Source: Halalkalibacter okhensis (GTDB lineage Bacteria > Bacillota > Bacilli > Bacillales > Bacillaceae_D). Taken from it: 48,050 nt of DNA. The notes beneath the pieces are model-generated. The model had not been told where the DNA came from, did no database searches, and saw only the letters and a program-made list of their open reading frames with translations. Made by a program: the position numbers and the translations under genes. Below are positions 18,786 through 26,604 of the stretch, one piece after another (within the stretch, counting starts at the first letter, position 1; each line of letters begins with the position of its first letter). The DNA is taken from contig NZ_JRJU01000029.1 in the NCBI RefSeq assembly GCF_000787375.1, positions 1 to 48,050 on the forward strand, in the 5' to 3' direction.

Positions 18786-19901
18786 ATGAGTCAAATTACA
18801 ATTTTTTCGGCATCAATCGGAAATGGACATAACGAAGCTTCAAAAGCTTTGAAAGAGCAATTTGAACAGCAAGGCGAAACGGTGACGATTATTGATACAT
18901 TTCATTCCATTCATCCTTTGCTACACAAAACTTTTTTAGAGTTGTATTTACGGATGATTGAGAAGACCCCAAGACTTTGGGGGAGACTTTATCGATATAG
19001 TGAAGATTATTCATGGTTTTTAATACTAGATCAATTAGGTACATTTTTTTGTGAGAAGTTGCATTCAATTATCATGAAGCAAAGAACCAGTGTAATGATT
19101 TCAACGCATCCGTTTGTTACGGCATTTTTAGCAAAGTTAAAGAAAAAGAAAAATTTGACGTTGCCACTTTACACAGTTATTACAGATCTATACTTACATC
19201 CTGCCTATGTTCGACCAGAAATAGATGGGTATTTCACCGCTTCACCTCATATCGATCATTTTGCGAAAGAGCATAATTTACCTCTTGAGCAATTGTTTTG
19301 CACAGGAATTCCCATTAAGGAAATTCCAGATATCAATATACCAAGGTGGAAGTTACGCAATGATTTGAAGTTGCAACCAGATGAGAAAACCATTCTTATC
19401 TCTGGTGGTGGATTAGGCTTAGGCAAGTATGAAGAAATTATTCGATCATTAGAAAATGTCCAAGAGACTATTCAAATCTTATGTATGACAGGCATTAATA
19501 GTGAATTGGAGGAAAAAATCCGCCGATGTAGCACCAAACATAGGATACACATTATTTCCTATACGAATCAATTCACCAATTATTTACGAGCGAGCGATCT
19601 TGTTATTTCAAAAGCAGGTGGATTAACTGTTTCAGAAGCTCTTGCTTGTGAAACCCCGATATTAATTTACCAGCCAGTGCCAGGGCATGAAGAAGATAAT
19701 GCTCAATTTTTAGTGAATTTTGGAACAGCTGTAAAAGCAGAGCAAATTGAAGAAATTTCAAACCATGTCGAGGAAATGATCTTTAATGAAAAGACGTATC
19801 AGCAGTTTGTTTTCAATGCAAGAAAATTAAAAAAGCCAGATGCGGCAAGACACATTGCATATGTCATTAAACAGTTAATTCGGACTAAACAAGTATTATA
19901 A
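18786..19901 (+). CDS. UgtP/MGDG synthase-like glycosyltransferase
   Basis: 371-residue GT28-type glycosyltransferase. The N-terminal domain (SASIGNGHNEASKALKEQF, residues 8-27) matches the MGDG synthase family; the C-terminal GT28 domain has ILISGGGLGLGKYEE and the sugar-nucleotide site SKAGGLTVSEALACETPILIYQPVPGHEEDNA near 280-315. B. subtilis UgtP, a close type, transfers glucose from UDP-glucose to diacylglycerol at the inner membrane, making glycolipid anchors for lipoteichoic acid. That role is inferred; sugar and acceptor are not proven. The ATG follows AAGGAAGTGAGG. A strong terminator follows. Confidence 0.87.
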   Translation: MSQITIFSASIGNGHNEASKALKEQFEQQGETVTIIDTFHSIHPLLHKTFLELYLRMIEKTPRLWGRLYRYSEDYSWFLILDQLGTFFCEKLHSIIMKQRTSVMISTHPFVTAFLAKLKKKKNLTLPLYTVITDLYLHPAYVRPEIDGYFTASPHIDHFAKEHNLPLEQLFCTGIPIKEIPDINIPRWKLRNDLKLQPDEKTILISGGGLGLGKYEEIIRSLENVQETIQILCMTGINSELEEKIRRCSTKHRIHIISYTNQFTNYLRASDLVISKAGGLTVSEALACETPILIYQPVPGHEEDNAQFLVNFGTAVKAEQIEEISNHVEEMIFNEKTYQQFVFNARKLKKPDAARHIAYVIKQLIRTKQVL

Positions 19902-19958
19902 AGGATGAAAAAAAACTGACCCAAGAAGACAGACAGGGGTCAGTTGGTAGTCATCCTT
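19901..19958 (+). terminator. Terminator after glycosyltransferase
   Basis: AAGGATGA pairs with TCATCCTT outside, and AACTGACCC with GGGTCAGTT inside, ending in a T run. It may also serve the convergent aldolase-family gene. Confidence 0.85.
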
Positions 19959-19965
19959 TTTTGTG

Positions 19966-21057
19966 TTAAGACATGGGGACTTGTCGTTTGATTTTTCCTT
20001 CAATTCGATTGAAAATATTTTCTAGAGAAGGTCCGGTAATGGTTAATCCATGGTTTTTCAATCCAATGATTGCTTCTGCTGGATTATCAGACTCACGAAT
20101 AAGGGAAGCGACGGTTTCTGCAAGCTCAATGGTTCCACAAGGATAGTTAATTTCAGTAGCTTGAATTCCATCCATCCACGCATGAATATGAACAATGGCA
20201 CCAACATCAGGATGTTCTTTATAAATCATCCAGTGTTCAATGGCATCGACAGAAGCGCGCTTTGGGGTCACATTCGGTGGGATGCTAACCTCTATGTGAT
20301 TTTCTTTATCATTGTATCCTTTAATATATAATATATCGCGCCCGATTTCTTTCATATTTGCTTTGTTAATTCCGCTCGCGCTCATCCAAAAATGTTCTTC
20401 ATCACTTCTAGCACTTAAATTTCCATAACTTAAGCCACCAAGCCCGTAGAGTTTGTTTAAATGTCTCATATCTCTTTCGCTTAAGTACTTATCCAAAGGA
20501 AAAGGAGCAGGAAGTAAGTCCATCTCATCCAATTTTTTTCCTGATTGACTTAGTTCAATCGTGACACGATCCCCCTGCCAAAGTGGTTTTGGCAGATCTT
20601 CAGAAAACTGATTATCAATAACAAGTCTTGAGCAAGTGAGAGGTTGTAGACGATTGTATATTTTATCAAAAAACAACTGCTCATCGTCGCCTTCATGATA
20701 TGAAATGGAATAACATCCTTGTTCAGGAGTTAGGAAATGAATATCTGTCTTACCTGAGCGATGATTAATATACATAAAGTGATTCGCAAGTGAGCGAATC
20801 AGAAAAGGGTACACTTCTGTGAATAAGTCATATGGTTTGCCTGTACTTTCTAGGACGGCAACGACAAACGTTGCTTGTGCTTTTCTTCTAAAAGGCTTAA
20901 TCTCATCTTCTGAGACAAAATGAAAGACGAGTTGTAATGGGTCATCTGGATTGTCCGTATACGTAAATTCATTTTTTGAAAATGTAGAAACGAGCCCTTT
21001 TGAAAGCTTTTGTAAAAATGGACTGGTAGGATTTGAACTAAGCATAAAATTTTTCAT
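19966..21057 (-). CDS. Class II aldolase/adducin domain protein with novel N-terminal half
   Basis: 363 residues. The C-terminal half (about 185-363) is a class II aldolase/adducin domain: YGNLSARS, WMSASGINKANM, the metal-binding AIVHIHAWMDG and GLKNHGLTITG. Such enzymes cleave or epimerise sugar phosphates using zinc. The N-terminal ~180 residues (LFTEVYPFLIRSLANHFMYI and neighbours) match no domain I recognise. The ATG follows TTGGAGGTTAG, which overlaps the upstream dehydrogenase stop by 2-base spacing, so both were one operon. Since that dehydrogenase is broken, this gene may have lost its pathway partner. Substrate unknown. Confidence 0.82.
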   Translation of the reverse strand: MKNFMLSSNPTSPFLQKLSKGLVSTFSKNEFTYTDNPDDPLQLVFHFVSEDEIKPFRRKAQATFVVAVLESTGKPYDLFTEVYPFLIRSLANHFMYINHRSGKTDIHFLTPEQGCYSISYHEGDDEQLFFDKIYNRLQPLTCSRLVIDNQFSEDLPKPLWQGDRVTIELSQSGKKLDEMDLLPAPFPLDKYLSERDMRHLNKLYGLGGLSYGNLSARSDEEHFWMSASGINKANMKEIGRDILYIKGYNDKENHIEVSIPPNVTPKRASVDAIEHWMIYKEHPDVGAIVHIHAWMDGIQATEINYPCGTIELAETVASLIRESDNPAEAIIGLKNHGLTITGPSLENIFNRIEGKIKRQVPMS

Positions 21058-21059
21058 GT

Positions 21060-22151
21060 CTAACCTCCAACAGTAGTTTGATCATGATTGAAGACAACTT
21101 TCAATGCATTTTCTTGCTTTCGTTTCGTGATGGTGTTGAAAGCTACCTTATAGTCGTGTAGAGGGTATTGATGTGTAATAAGAGGTGATAGATCTACTTT
21201 TCCTCTTTTCATCAGCTCTATCGCAATTTGAAGAGTGTTCATCCTTTGTCCCTCAAACTCATTTGTACTATAAGCGAAGCACCCTTTTATCGTTAATTCA
21301 TTGAGCCATACGGTTGTCCAATCAACTTGTTTCATAATACTAGCCAAACCAAGGAGTACGACCTTTCCTCCACTTTCAGTAAAACGGAGTGCATCTGTTA
21401 TACTTTTTTTCTTGCCTACACATTCATAGACGATGTTCGCTCCTCCTTGGACAATTTCAGGTCCGAGTAACGGTTTTAATGTTTCGGCACCAAGAGCATT
21501 AGCTGTATTTTCTACATAAGAACCATCTAAATAAATCACTTCATCTGCACCAAATGCCCTGGCCATTTCACCTTGAAAGGAATGTTTGACCAAAATAGTG
21601 ACATGGCATGAATAGTCAAGGGCCTTAATGGCAGCAACAACGGAAAGTCCGATAACTCCTGCACCAATGATTAAGACGCGATCGCCTCCTTTTGGAGGGT
21701 TTCTCAAAACAGCGTGGAGGGCACAACTAAATGGTTCTACTAATACCCCATTTAGATCATCGACTGCATCAGGTAAGGGGAGAATCTGGCTTTTATGTGC
21801 TACAAAATAGGGACTCCAACTTCCGCCTGTGTCTTTACACGCTCCTATTAGTAAACCGGATTCAATGGAACCTTTCGTTTTCTGTTCACACAAACTTTCA
21901 TCTCCACGTTCGCATGCTGGGCATGGATGTAATCCTCGACTTTCACATGAAAGCACAGGGTTCACCACAACTCGTTGCAACCATATGTATTACTTTCTTG
22001 TCAATCGAACATCAGGCAAAGGGCGTTCGGTAAAAGTATGGAATGAAATAGAAGCGATATTAAAAGAAAAAAATGTAGAGTACCAAGTCGTCATTACAGA
22101 GAGTAAGGATGAAGGTCTTGCGTTTATTATGTTTGCTAACCATTGCTTCAT
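21060..22151 (-). pseudogene. Zinc-dependent (alcohol/sorbitol-type) dehydrogenase, disrupted
   Basis: The frame from 21060 to about 21980 encodes a medium-chain dehydrogenase lacking its N-terminal 80-90 residues: structural-zinc cysteines SCESRGLHPCPACERGDESLC, FSCALHAVL, NAD-binding GAGVIGLSVVAAIKA and YECVGKK. The catalytic-zinc Cys and His of the missing GroES-like region are absent. Upstream on the same strand, a perfect AAGGAGG (22065 is not involved; it lies at 22059-22065 plus 100, i.e. 22159-22165) sits 7 bases before an ATG at 22151 that opens MKQWLANIINA before running into foreign sequence. It looks as though codons about 12-85 were replaced by an inverted 5' fragment of a kinase gene. 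That the 22151 start belonged to this gene is inference. Confidence 0.75.
21985..22120 (+). pseudogene. 5' fragment of a diacylglycerol kinase-family gene
   Basis: From the ATG at 21985 about 45 residues read MYYFLVNRTSGKGRSVKVW, then IEAILKEKNVEYQV and ESKDEGLA. This is the N-terminal start of DAGK-catalytic (YtlR/DgkB-like lipid kinase) proteins, with the phosphate-binding NRTSGKG. Homology stops near 22120 and the frame ends at 22167, so over 80 percent of the gene is missing. No ribosome site precedes it; the upstream bases are dehydrogenase code on the other strand. It lies inverted inside the remnants of that gene. Confidence 0.72.
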
Positions 22152-22324
22152 ACATATGCCTCCTTAAATAGAAGATACTGTACAAATAATATGCACAAAA
22201 ATGTATGAAAAGATGTAAGAGATCGTAGAAAAAGGTCGTTTTTACCTTTGTACGGTCTCGAAGTGTTGATTGAGGCCACAGCCTGTAGGAGTGGGCATTC
22301 TTAAAAATAAATTAGCTAATGGCT

Positions 22325-22660
22325 CTAGATGATTTGAGTAGCCAAAGGGAAGGGATGGAGCCTGAACTCAAGAGTCCCCACATATTTGGGTAGTCAAAGG
22401 GAAGGGTGACGCCCGAACTTGCGAGTCCCCACATAGTTGGGTAGCCAAAGGGAAGGGTGACGCCCGAACTTGCGAGTCCCCATATATTTGGGTAGCCAAA
22501 GGGAAGGGATGACGCTCGAACTTGCGAGTCCCCACATAGTTGGGTAGCCAAAGGGAAGGGATGACGCCCGAACTTGCGAGTCCCCACATAGTTGGGTAGC
22601 CAAAGGAGCCAGATGGTTCCTGAACTCCAGGGGGTCACCGTATTTGGGTAGTCAAAGCTG
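22325..22660. repeat. 51/52-bp tandem repeat array, seven units
   Basis: Units begin with TTGGGTAGCCAAAGGGAAGG at 22334 (variant), 22386, 22437, 22488, 22540, 22592 and 22644, so the period is 51 or 52 bases. Each continues through GACGCCCGAACTTGCGAGTC and CCCACATAG. The central units are nearly identical; the first and last diverge, as in a minisatellite that grew from the middle. The one-base length difference is GGGTGACG versus GGGATGACG. No spacers and no flanking cas genes. On the - strand all three frames are largely open but no convincing ribosome site was found. It fills most of the gap 22168-22667. Confidence 0.93.
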
Positions 22661-22667
22661 AGTTTTT

Positions 22668-22871
22668 CTACTCCGCCTTTGCTTGATCTTTTTTTCTTCG
22701 CTCAAGCAATCGTAAAATCCACAACACTACATTCACTATCACGATAATATAGAAAATCCACGTCACAGTTGAGTCGTTATGATAGGACATGTAGACAAAC
22801 ACAACAAGAACGACTATCGCAAATATTTGCATTAGTTGAATTTTGGACAAAGCATTCCCCTCATTTCGCAT
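22668..22871 (-). CDS. Small two-helix membrane protein
   Basis: About 60-67 residues. Two hydrophobic segments (IFAIVVLVVFVYMSY and WIFYIIVIVNVVLWIL) and a basic tail (ERRKKDQAKAE). The start is uncertain: the ATG at 22871 lacks a good ribosome site, whereas a TTG at 22850 has GAGGGG 6 bases upstream and gives 60 residues. It is divergent from the TlpA-like gene with about 70 bases between. Function unknown. Confidence 0.7.
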   Translation of the reverse strand: MRNEGNALSKIQLMQIFAIVVLVVFVYMSYHNDSTVTWIFYIIVIVNVVLWILRLLERRKKDQAKAE

Positions 22872-22939
22872 GATTTTATAGAATTGGACATACGCTACAT
22901 TATAGCAATCTTGAATTAGAACGAAAAGAGGCGTGATGG

Positions 22940-23494
22940 ATGAAAACGAAACAAGCATTGTACAGAAGTGTGTTGATTGTCCTTTTATGTGGTGTTGGCT
23001 TTATGTATAGCCAATCTGAAAGTGTCTATCAACAAGTTGAAGAGTCAGTTGCTGCATCGGTTCAAAGAGGAGTTCAAGTCGGACAAGAAGCTCTTCCGTT
23101 TGAATTAACTACATTAAGTGGGGAAGAAATTGCTCTAGGTGACTACCTCGGAAAGCCAGTAGTGGTGAATTTCTTTGCAACATGGTGTCATCCTTGCCAA
23201 GAAGAAATGCCCATCATTTTGGAGATGGAAAAAAGGCTAAAAGAAAAAGGGGCGGTTTTTTTAGCGATTAACATGACGAGTCAGGAAAGGAGCAAAGAAG
23301 AGATAAGACCATTTCTTCAACATTACCGAGCAACTTTTGATCCATTGTTAGATGTAGAGGGAGAGGTAATGAAAAAATATCAAATCATTGGAATTCCAAC
23401 AACGATTGTCATTGACGAACAAGGAATGATTGTTCAAAGGATTAATGGAGGATTAACCTATGACTTGATGGAAGACCTCGTCATTCTCCGTTAA
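22940..23494 (+). CDS. Membrane-anchored thioredoxin-like protein (TlpA/ResA family)
   Basis: 184 residues. An N-terminal signal anchor (about 8-24) places the thioredoxin fold (about 45-184) outside the membrane. The redox motif is WCHPC (Cys83, Cys86), and the cis-Pro segment is IIGIPTTIVID. ResA- and StoA-type proteins reduce disulfides in apocytochrome c or in spore/wall enzymes; which one this matches is unclear. The ATG follows AAGAGGCG. Single gene ended by a near-perfect terminator. Confidence 0.92.
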   Translation: MKTKQALYRSVLIVLLCGVGFMYSQSESVYQQVEESVAASVQRGVQVGQEALPFELTTLSGEEIALGDYLGKPVVVNFFATWCHPCQEEMPIILEMEKRLKEKGAVFLAINMTSQERSKEEIRPFLQHYRATFDPLLDVEGEVMKKYQIIGIPTTIVIDEQGMIVQRINGGLTYDLMEDLVILR

Positions 23495-23510
23495 TGAAAC
23501 AGAAAATAGA

Positions 23511-23546
23511 AAGAAGGTTACACAAAAAAATTGTGTAACCTTTCTT
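23511..23546. terminator. Terminator between TlpA-like and antiporter genes
   Basis: AAGAAGGTTACACAA pairs with TTGTGTAACCTTTCTT with one bulge; A-rich left side and T-rich right side allow bidirectional use between convergent genes. Confidence 0.88.
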
Positions 23547-24530
23547 TTATTGAATGAATATTAAGTAAGATGAGATGAAGTAAAGAATCACTAAGATGAC
23601 TGAAGGGAGTGCATAACGAATGGAGGACTCTCTAGGTTTACGAACGAGCGCATATAAAATGACGACTGAAAGAATGCCGACGGCTGCTGCTGTTATTTGA
23701 TGAACCTCCGAAACCGCTGCAATGATGGAACCTTGACGATAAAAGACATCTGATGCTCCTAAAATTAAAATGTTAAATAAATTACTCCCCAAAATTGACC
23801 CAATTGCTAAATTATAATTTCGCAGTTGCAGAGCAACTAAAACGGCAATTGCTTCTGGTAAAGAGGTTGTTGCTGCAATAAGAAAACTCCCGACAAAACT
23901 AGCACCTAATCCTGTAATAACAGCAATTTGATCTCCTGTTACCGTTAAAAGAGTTCCTGCTCCCATTATGACAAGGGCTGCAATGACAAAACCGATAATG
24001 GCTCTTTTCAGTGGAATCGCTGATAAATTATATTCTTCAGGTTCTGCTACAGGTTCTTCTGGATACTTTTTTGATAAGTAAGAAATGACCCATATACCTA
24101 AGAAGTAAACGGTCATAAGAATCCAGACATCTACCCCGATTTCAAGGAACGAATAATCAATTTTAATGGTAAGAGCGAGCAATGAAACAATGGCTAAGAG
24201 TAAACCAATACTTGCTGTATAAATATGTGATTTGCCGGCATTTTTAAAAATTTGTTGTTTACGATAATATAAATCAAAACTGGCAATAATTAATAGATTA
24301 AACATGTTGCTACCAAACACATTCCCTACAGCGATATCCGGACTGTCTAACAAAATAGCAGAGACACTTGTTGTCACTTCAGGAAGTGAAGTTGCCCCTG
24401 CAAGAAAAATCGTTCCAACAACCATTCCTCCAAGAGAAGTTTTTTCCCCAATCGTATCTGCATAAGTAGATAATTTTATTGCTGCAAAGACGGTAATGGC
24501 GGCTGCCAAAATAAACCCCAAGAAAACCAT
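23547..24530 (-). CDS. CaCA family cation antiporter (YrbG-like)
   Basis: 327-residue, about ten-helix inner-membrane exchanger of the Ca2+/cation antiporter superfamily. The two inverted alpha-repeats are plain: GATSLPEVTTSVSA..GSNMFNLL near 50-80 and TTSLPEAIAVLVA..GSNLFNILIL near 215-250. An acidic loop (PEEPVAEPEEYN) separates them. Family members swap Ca2+ for Na+ or H+, but a yybP-ykoY-type riboswitch lies upstream, so Mn2+ efflux is a likely physiological role. Start: ATG after AGGGGGAA. Mn2+ transport is inference from the leader. Confidence 0.9.
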   Translation of the reverse strand: MVFLGFILAAAITVFAAIKLSTYADTIGEKTSLGGMVVGTIFLAGATSLPEVTTSVSAILLDSPDIAVGNVFGSNMFNLLIIASFDLYYRKQQIFKNAGKSHIYTASIGLLLAIVSLLALTIKIDYSFLEIGVDVWILMTVYFLGIWVISYLSKKYPEEPVAEPEEYNLSAIPLKRAIIGFVIAALVIMGAGTLLTVTGDQIAVITGLGASFVGSFLIAATTSLPEAIAVLVALQLRNYNLAIGSILGSNLFNILILGASDVFYRQGSIIAAVSEVHQITAAAVGILSVVILYALVRKPRESSIRYALPSVILVILYFISSYLIFIQ

Positions 24531-24563
24531 AAATAAATTCCCCCTAAAAATTTTGACACAAAA

Positions 24564-24618
24564 AAGACCCTTTTATGAGAGTCTGCCCGAAAATGCAGTT
24601 TCTCATAAAAAGGTCTTG
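24564..24618 (-). terminator. Riboswitch-controlled terminator of the antiporter gene
   Basis: On the - strand, GACCTTTTTATGAGA pairs with TCTCATAAAAGGGTC (one mismatch) followed by TTTTTT. Its left arm begins within the aptamer's conserved CGCAAGACC end, so aptamer folding and termination are mutually exclusive. Confidence 0.85.
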
Positions 24619-24727
24619 CGTACTTTGAAAGTGAAATGTAAGCTTCAAAGCTCAATGAACCGAGTGAATTCATCACTGTCATGACGACTCATTGACCATA
24701 TTGGTCGCTACTCCCCTTTTTAGGGTA
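24610..24727 (-). ncRNA. yybP-ykoY manganese riboswitch aptamer
   Basis: Reading the - strand, AAAAGGGGAGTAGCGACC opens the element and TACGCAAGACC closes it; GGGGAGTAGC and GCAAGACC are the hallmark strands of the yybP-ykoY class that binds Mn2+. Between them are paired arms (GACC/GGTC, TCAATGAG/CTCGGTTCATTGA, CTTTGAAG and CTTTCAAAG). It lies directly upstream of a terminator and the CaCA antiporter. In known cases ligand binding allows expression of Mn2+ exporters. Assignment rests on motif reading, not on a covariance search. Confidence 0.88.
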
Positions 24728-24813
24728 TATAATTGTGCTGGATTTAATGTAGCATGAAAGTTGAATACACGTCAATCATTTTTTCTTGCAGCTTATTCAC
24801 TCATACCTGTGGT

Positions 24814-24869
24814 GTAAAAGTTGACTCAAGTCTTCGTTAGTGCTGTAGTGAGAGTGAGTTAACTTTTAC
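24814..24869. repeat. Inverted repeat covering the HD gene stop codon
   Basis: GTAAAAGTTGACTCA (24814-24828) and TGAGTTAACTTTTAC (24855-24869) pair in 14 of 15 positions over a 26-base spacer. It includes the stop codon of the HD gene. No T run follows, so it may be a weak terminator, an mRNA stabiliser or a protein site. Confidence 0.55.
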
Positions 24870-25402
24870 ATTGAGCGCTCTATATAGTCTTCTTTTGATT
24901 GGGATTCTATTTTTTTGTCAAGCAAGCTTAACATACGTCTAGCACGGCGGTCAGATATTGTCCGGTAATGATGCTCTCCACCTGGTTCTTCATCTGCTTC
25001 ATCTGCCAAAGCAACAACATGCTGGAGAGGGTTTAGCTCAAGATAGCCATTTGGTAAATAAGAATCGGTATGAAGCAAAATAGCTAACGCAATTTCTTTC
25101 GCTGTACGAGGATGCTCCCCTAAACGAATAAGTAGCTTGTGCGCGCGTTCTGAACCTTTTATGGCATGGATGTCATTTTCTTTGTATAGATTATAATCCC
25201 ACTTGCCGTCTCGATACCAAGTATAATGTCCAATATCGTGAAGGAATGCAGCCTTAGTCGCACGATCGGGATCCACTCCGTGCTCTATGGCTAAATGATA
25301 GGCATGGTAAGCACAGGCAACTGCATGGGCCATTCCTGACCTTTTAACATATTTTTGTGTAATTGGGTGATCGAACAATTGAACTAATGTAACATGTCTC
25401 AT
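24866..25402 (-). CDS. HD-domain phosphohydrolase
   Basis: 178 residues with a metal-dependent HD fold: GMAHAVACAYHAYHLA provides the first His, FLHDIGHYTWY is the HD pair near 55, then AILLHTD and ALADEADE. Such proteins hydrolyse phosphoester bonds of nucleotides or second messengers; the substrate is unknown. The extra histidines and short length resemble YedJ/YpgQ-like nucleotide hydrolases but this is loose. The ATG follows GAGGAGGAATG. Monocistronic, divergent from the hemolysin III gene. Confidence 0.87.
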   Translation of the reverse strand: MRHVTLVQLFDHPITQKYVKRSGMAHAVACAYHAYHLAIEHGVDPDRATKAAFLHDIGHYTWYRDGKWDYNLYKENDIHAIKGSERAHKLLIRLGEHPRTAKEIALAILLHTDSYLPNGYLELNPLQHVVALADEADEEPGGEHHYRTISDRRARRMLSLLDKKIESQSKEDYIERSM

Positions 25403-25575
25403 ATAACATTCCTCCTCTTCTTAGTTGTGTAAATAATCTGTCAATAAAAAAGTGTATTTCATCTATTATATAGAGTTGAAATGAAAAGTGCAACATGAAG
25501 TGTGAAAAAAGGGTAGTATTGTCAATGGTTAAAGGTGTATAATAAAAAGAGGAAGACGTTTGAAAGGAGCTTGAA

Positions 25576-26220
25576 ATGGCAACAACACACACATTTTCAA
25601 AAGGTGAAGAGATAGCAAACGCAATTACACATGGAATTGGTGCATTACTAAGTGTTGCAGCGTTAGTATTACTAATTGTGTATTCAAGTTTATATGGATC
25701 TGTTTTGCATATAGTAAGTTTTACTATTTATGGCGTAACGATGCTTTTACTTTATTTTTCTTCGACTATGGTTCATGCCTTACCACAAGGAAGGGTGAAA
25801 GATCTCTTTGAGATTTTTGACCATGCGTCTATATATTTATTCATAGCTGGAAGTTACACTCCTTTATTATTTATTGTCGTCCAAGGTACCCTTGGTTGGA
25901 CACTATTTGGAATTGTATGGGGAATTGCTACCGTTGGAGTTGTGTTTAAATTTTTCTTTGTGAAAAAATTTCTATTTTTATCAACGATTTTTTATATTGG
26001 TATGGGGTGGCTTGCTATTTTTGCTATTAAGCCAATTGTTGAAACACTCCCTCCTGCAGGTACCGCTTTTCTATTTATTGGTGGAATTTGTTATACCATT
26101 GGAACCATTTTTTATGTGTGGCGAGGGTTTAAATATCATCACGCCATATGGCATATGTTTGTTTTAGCTGGTACAATATTCCATTTCTTTTTAATTATTG
26201 TCTACGTATTACCTATTTAA
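25576..26220 (+). CDS. Hemolysin III family (PAQR-type) membrane protein
   Basis: 214 residues with seven hydrophobic segments. The family pattern is clear: EEIANAITHGIGALLSVAAL at the start, YFSSTMVHALP, FEIFDHASIYLFIAGSYTPL and HAIWHMFVLAGTIFHFF. The conserved His and Asp residues probably bind a metal within the membrane, as in PAQR proteins. Role in bacteria is uncertain (lipid homeostasis or hydrolysis suggested); it need not be a toxin. The ATG follows GAAAGGAGC. It resembles B. subtilis YplQ. Confidence 0.92.
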   Translation: MATTHTFSKGEEIANAITHGIGALLSVAALVLLIVYSSLYGSVLHIVSFTIYGVTMLLLYFSSTMVHALPQGRVKDLFEIFDHASIYLFIAGSYTPLLFIVVQGTLGWTLFGIVWGIATVGVVFKFFFVKKFLFLSTIFYIGMGWLAIFAIKPIVETLPPAGTAFLFIGGICYTIGTIFYVWRGFKYHHAIWHMFVLAGTIFHFFLIIVYVLPI

Positions 26221-26319
26221 CTTTGTCAGTCAGTGGTATTGTCCACTGGCTATTTTTCTTTAGTAAGACTGTTACATACGCTAGAAAACAAAAGGTATGA
26301 TGTAAGAGGAGGGATCAAT

Positions 26320-26550
26320 ATGTATGTGACGATTTCAGAGTTGGCTGTCTATTTAGAGTTACCTGAAGAATATATTGAAAAGCAGGTAAAACTTGGTCAT
26401 GTGAAGACCGTGTTTGATGGGAGGAAACATTTGGTAAACCGCGAACAGTTTCTTTGGCATAAGGAGCAACTTGATACAAAAAGGAAACTACTTGCACAAG
26501 AAGCGGAGGAACCACTTCCTGAAGATTGGGATGCTAAAGACGAGGATTAG
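26320..26550 (+). CDS. Small helix-turn-helix (excisionase/MerR-like) protein
   Basis: 76 residues. The N-terminal half, VTISELAVYLELPEEYIEKQ then GHVKTVFDGRKHLVNREQF, has the winged helix-turn-helix shape of excisionase/MerR-type DNA-binding domains. The C-terminal half is a charged helix ending in acidic residues. The ATG at 26320 follows GAGGAGGGA; a longer frame upstream has no ribosome site. It lies 54 bases before the GH-like gene and is probably cotranscribed. DNA binding is inferred. Confidence 0.8.
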   Translation: MYVTISELAVYLELPEEYIEKQVKLGHVKTVFDGRKHLVNREQFLWHKEQLDTKRKLLAQEAEEPLPEDWDAKDED

Positions 26551-26604
26551 TACATACACTATAATTGTGAACACAAAAACCAAAAGAGAAGGTTGTGAGA
26601 CGCA

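Noticed and set aside
22312-22638. Three overlapping - strand open frames (69-108 codons) across the tandem array
   Set aside because: They are by-products of a repeat lacking stop codons; no ribosome site or conserved domain, and frames shift with the 51/52-base period.
22325-22660. Possible CRISPR array
   Set aside because: Units are contiguous direct repeats of 51-52 bases with no unique spacers and no cas genes nearby.
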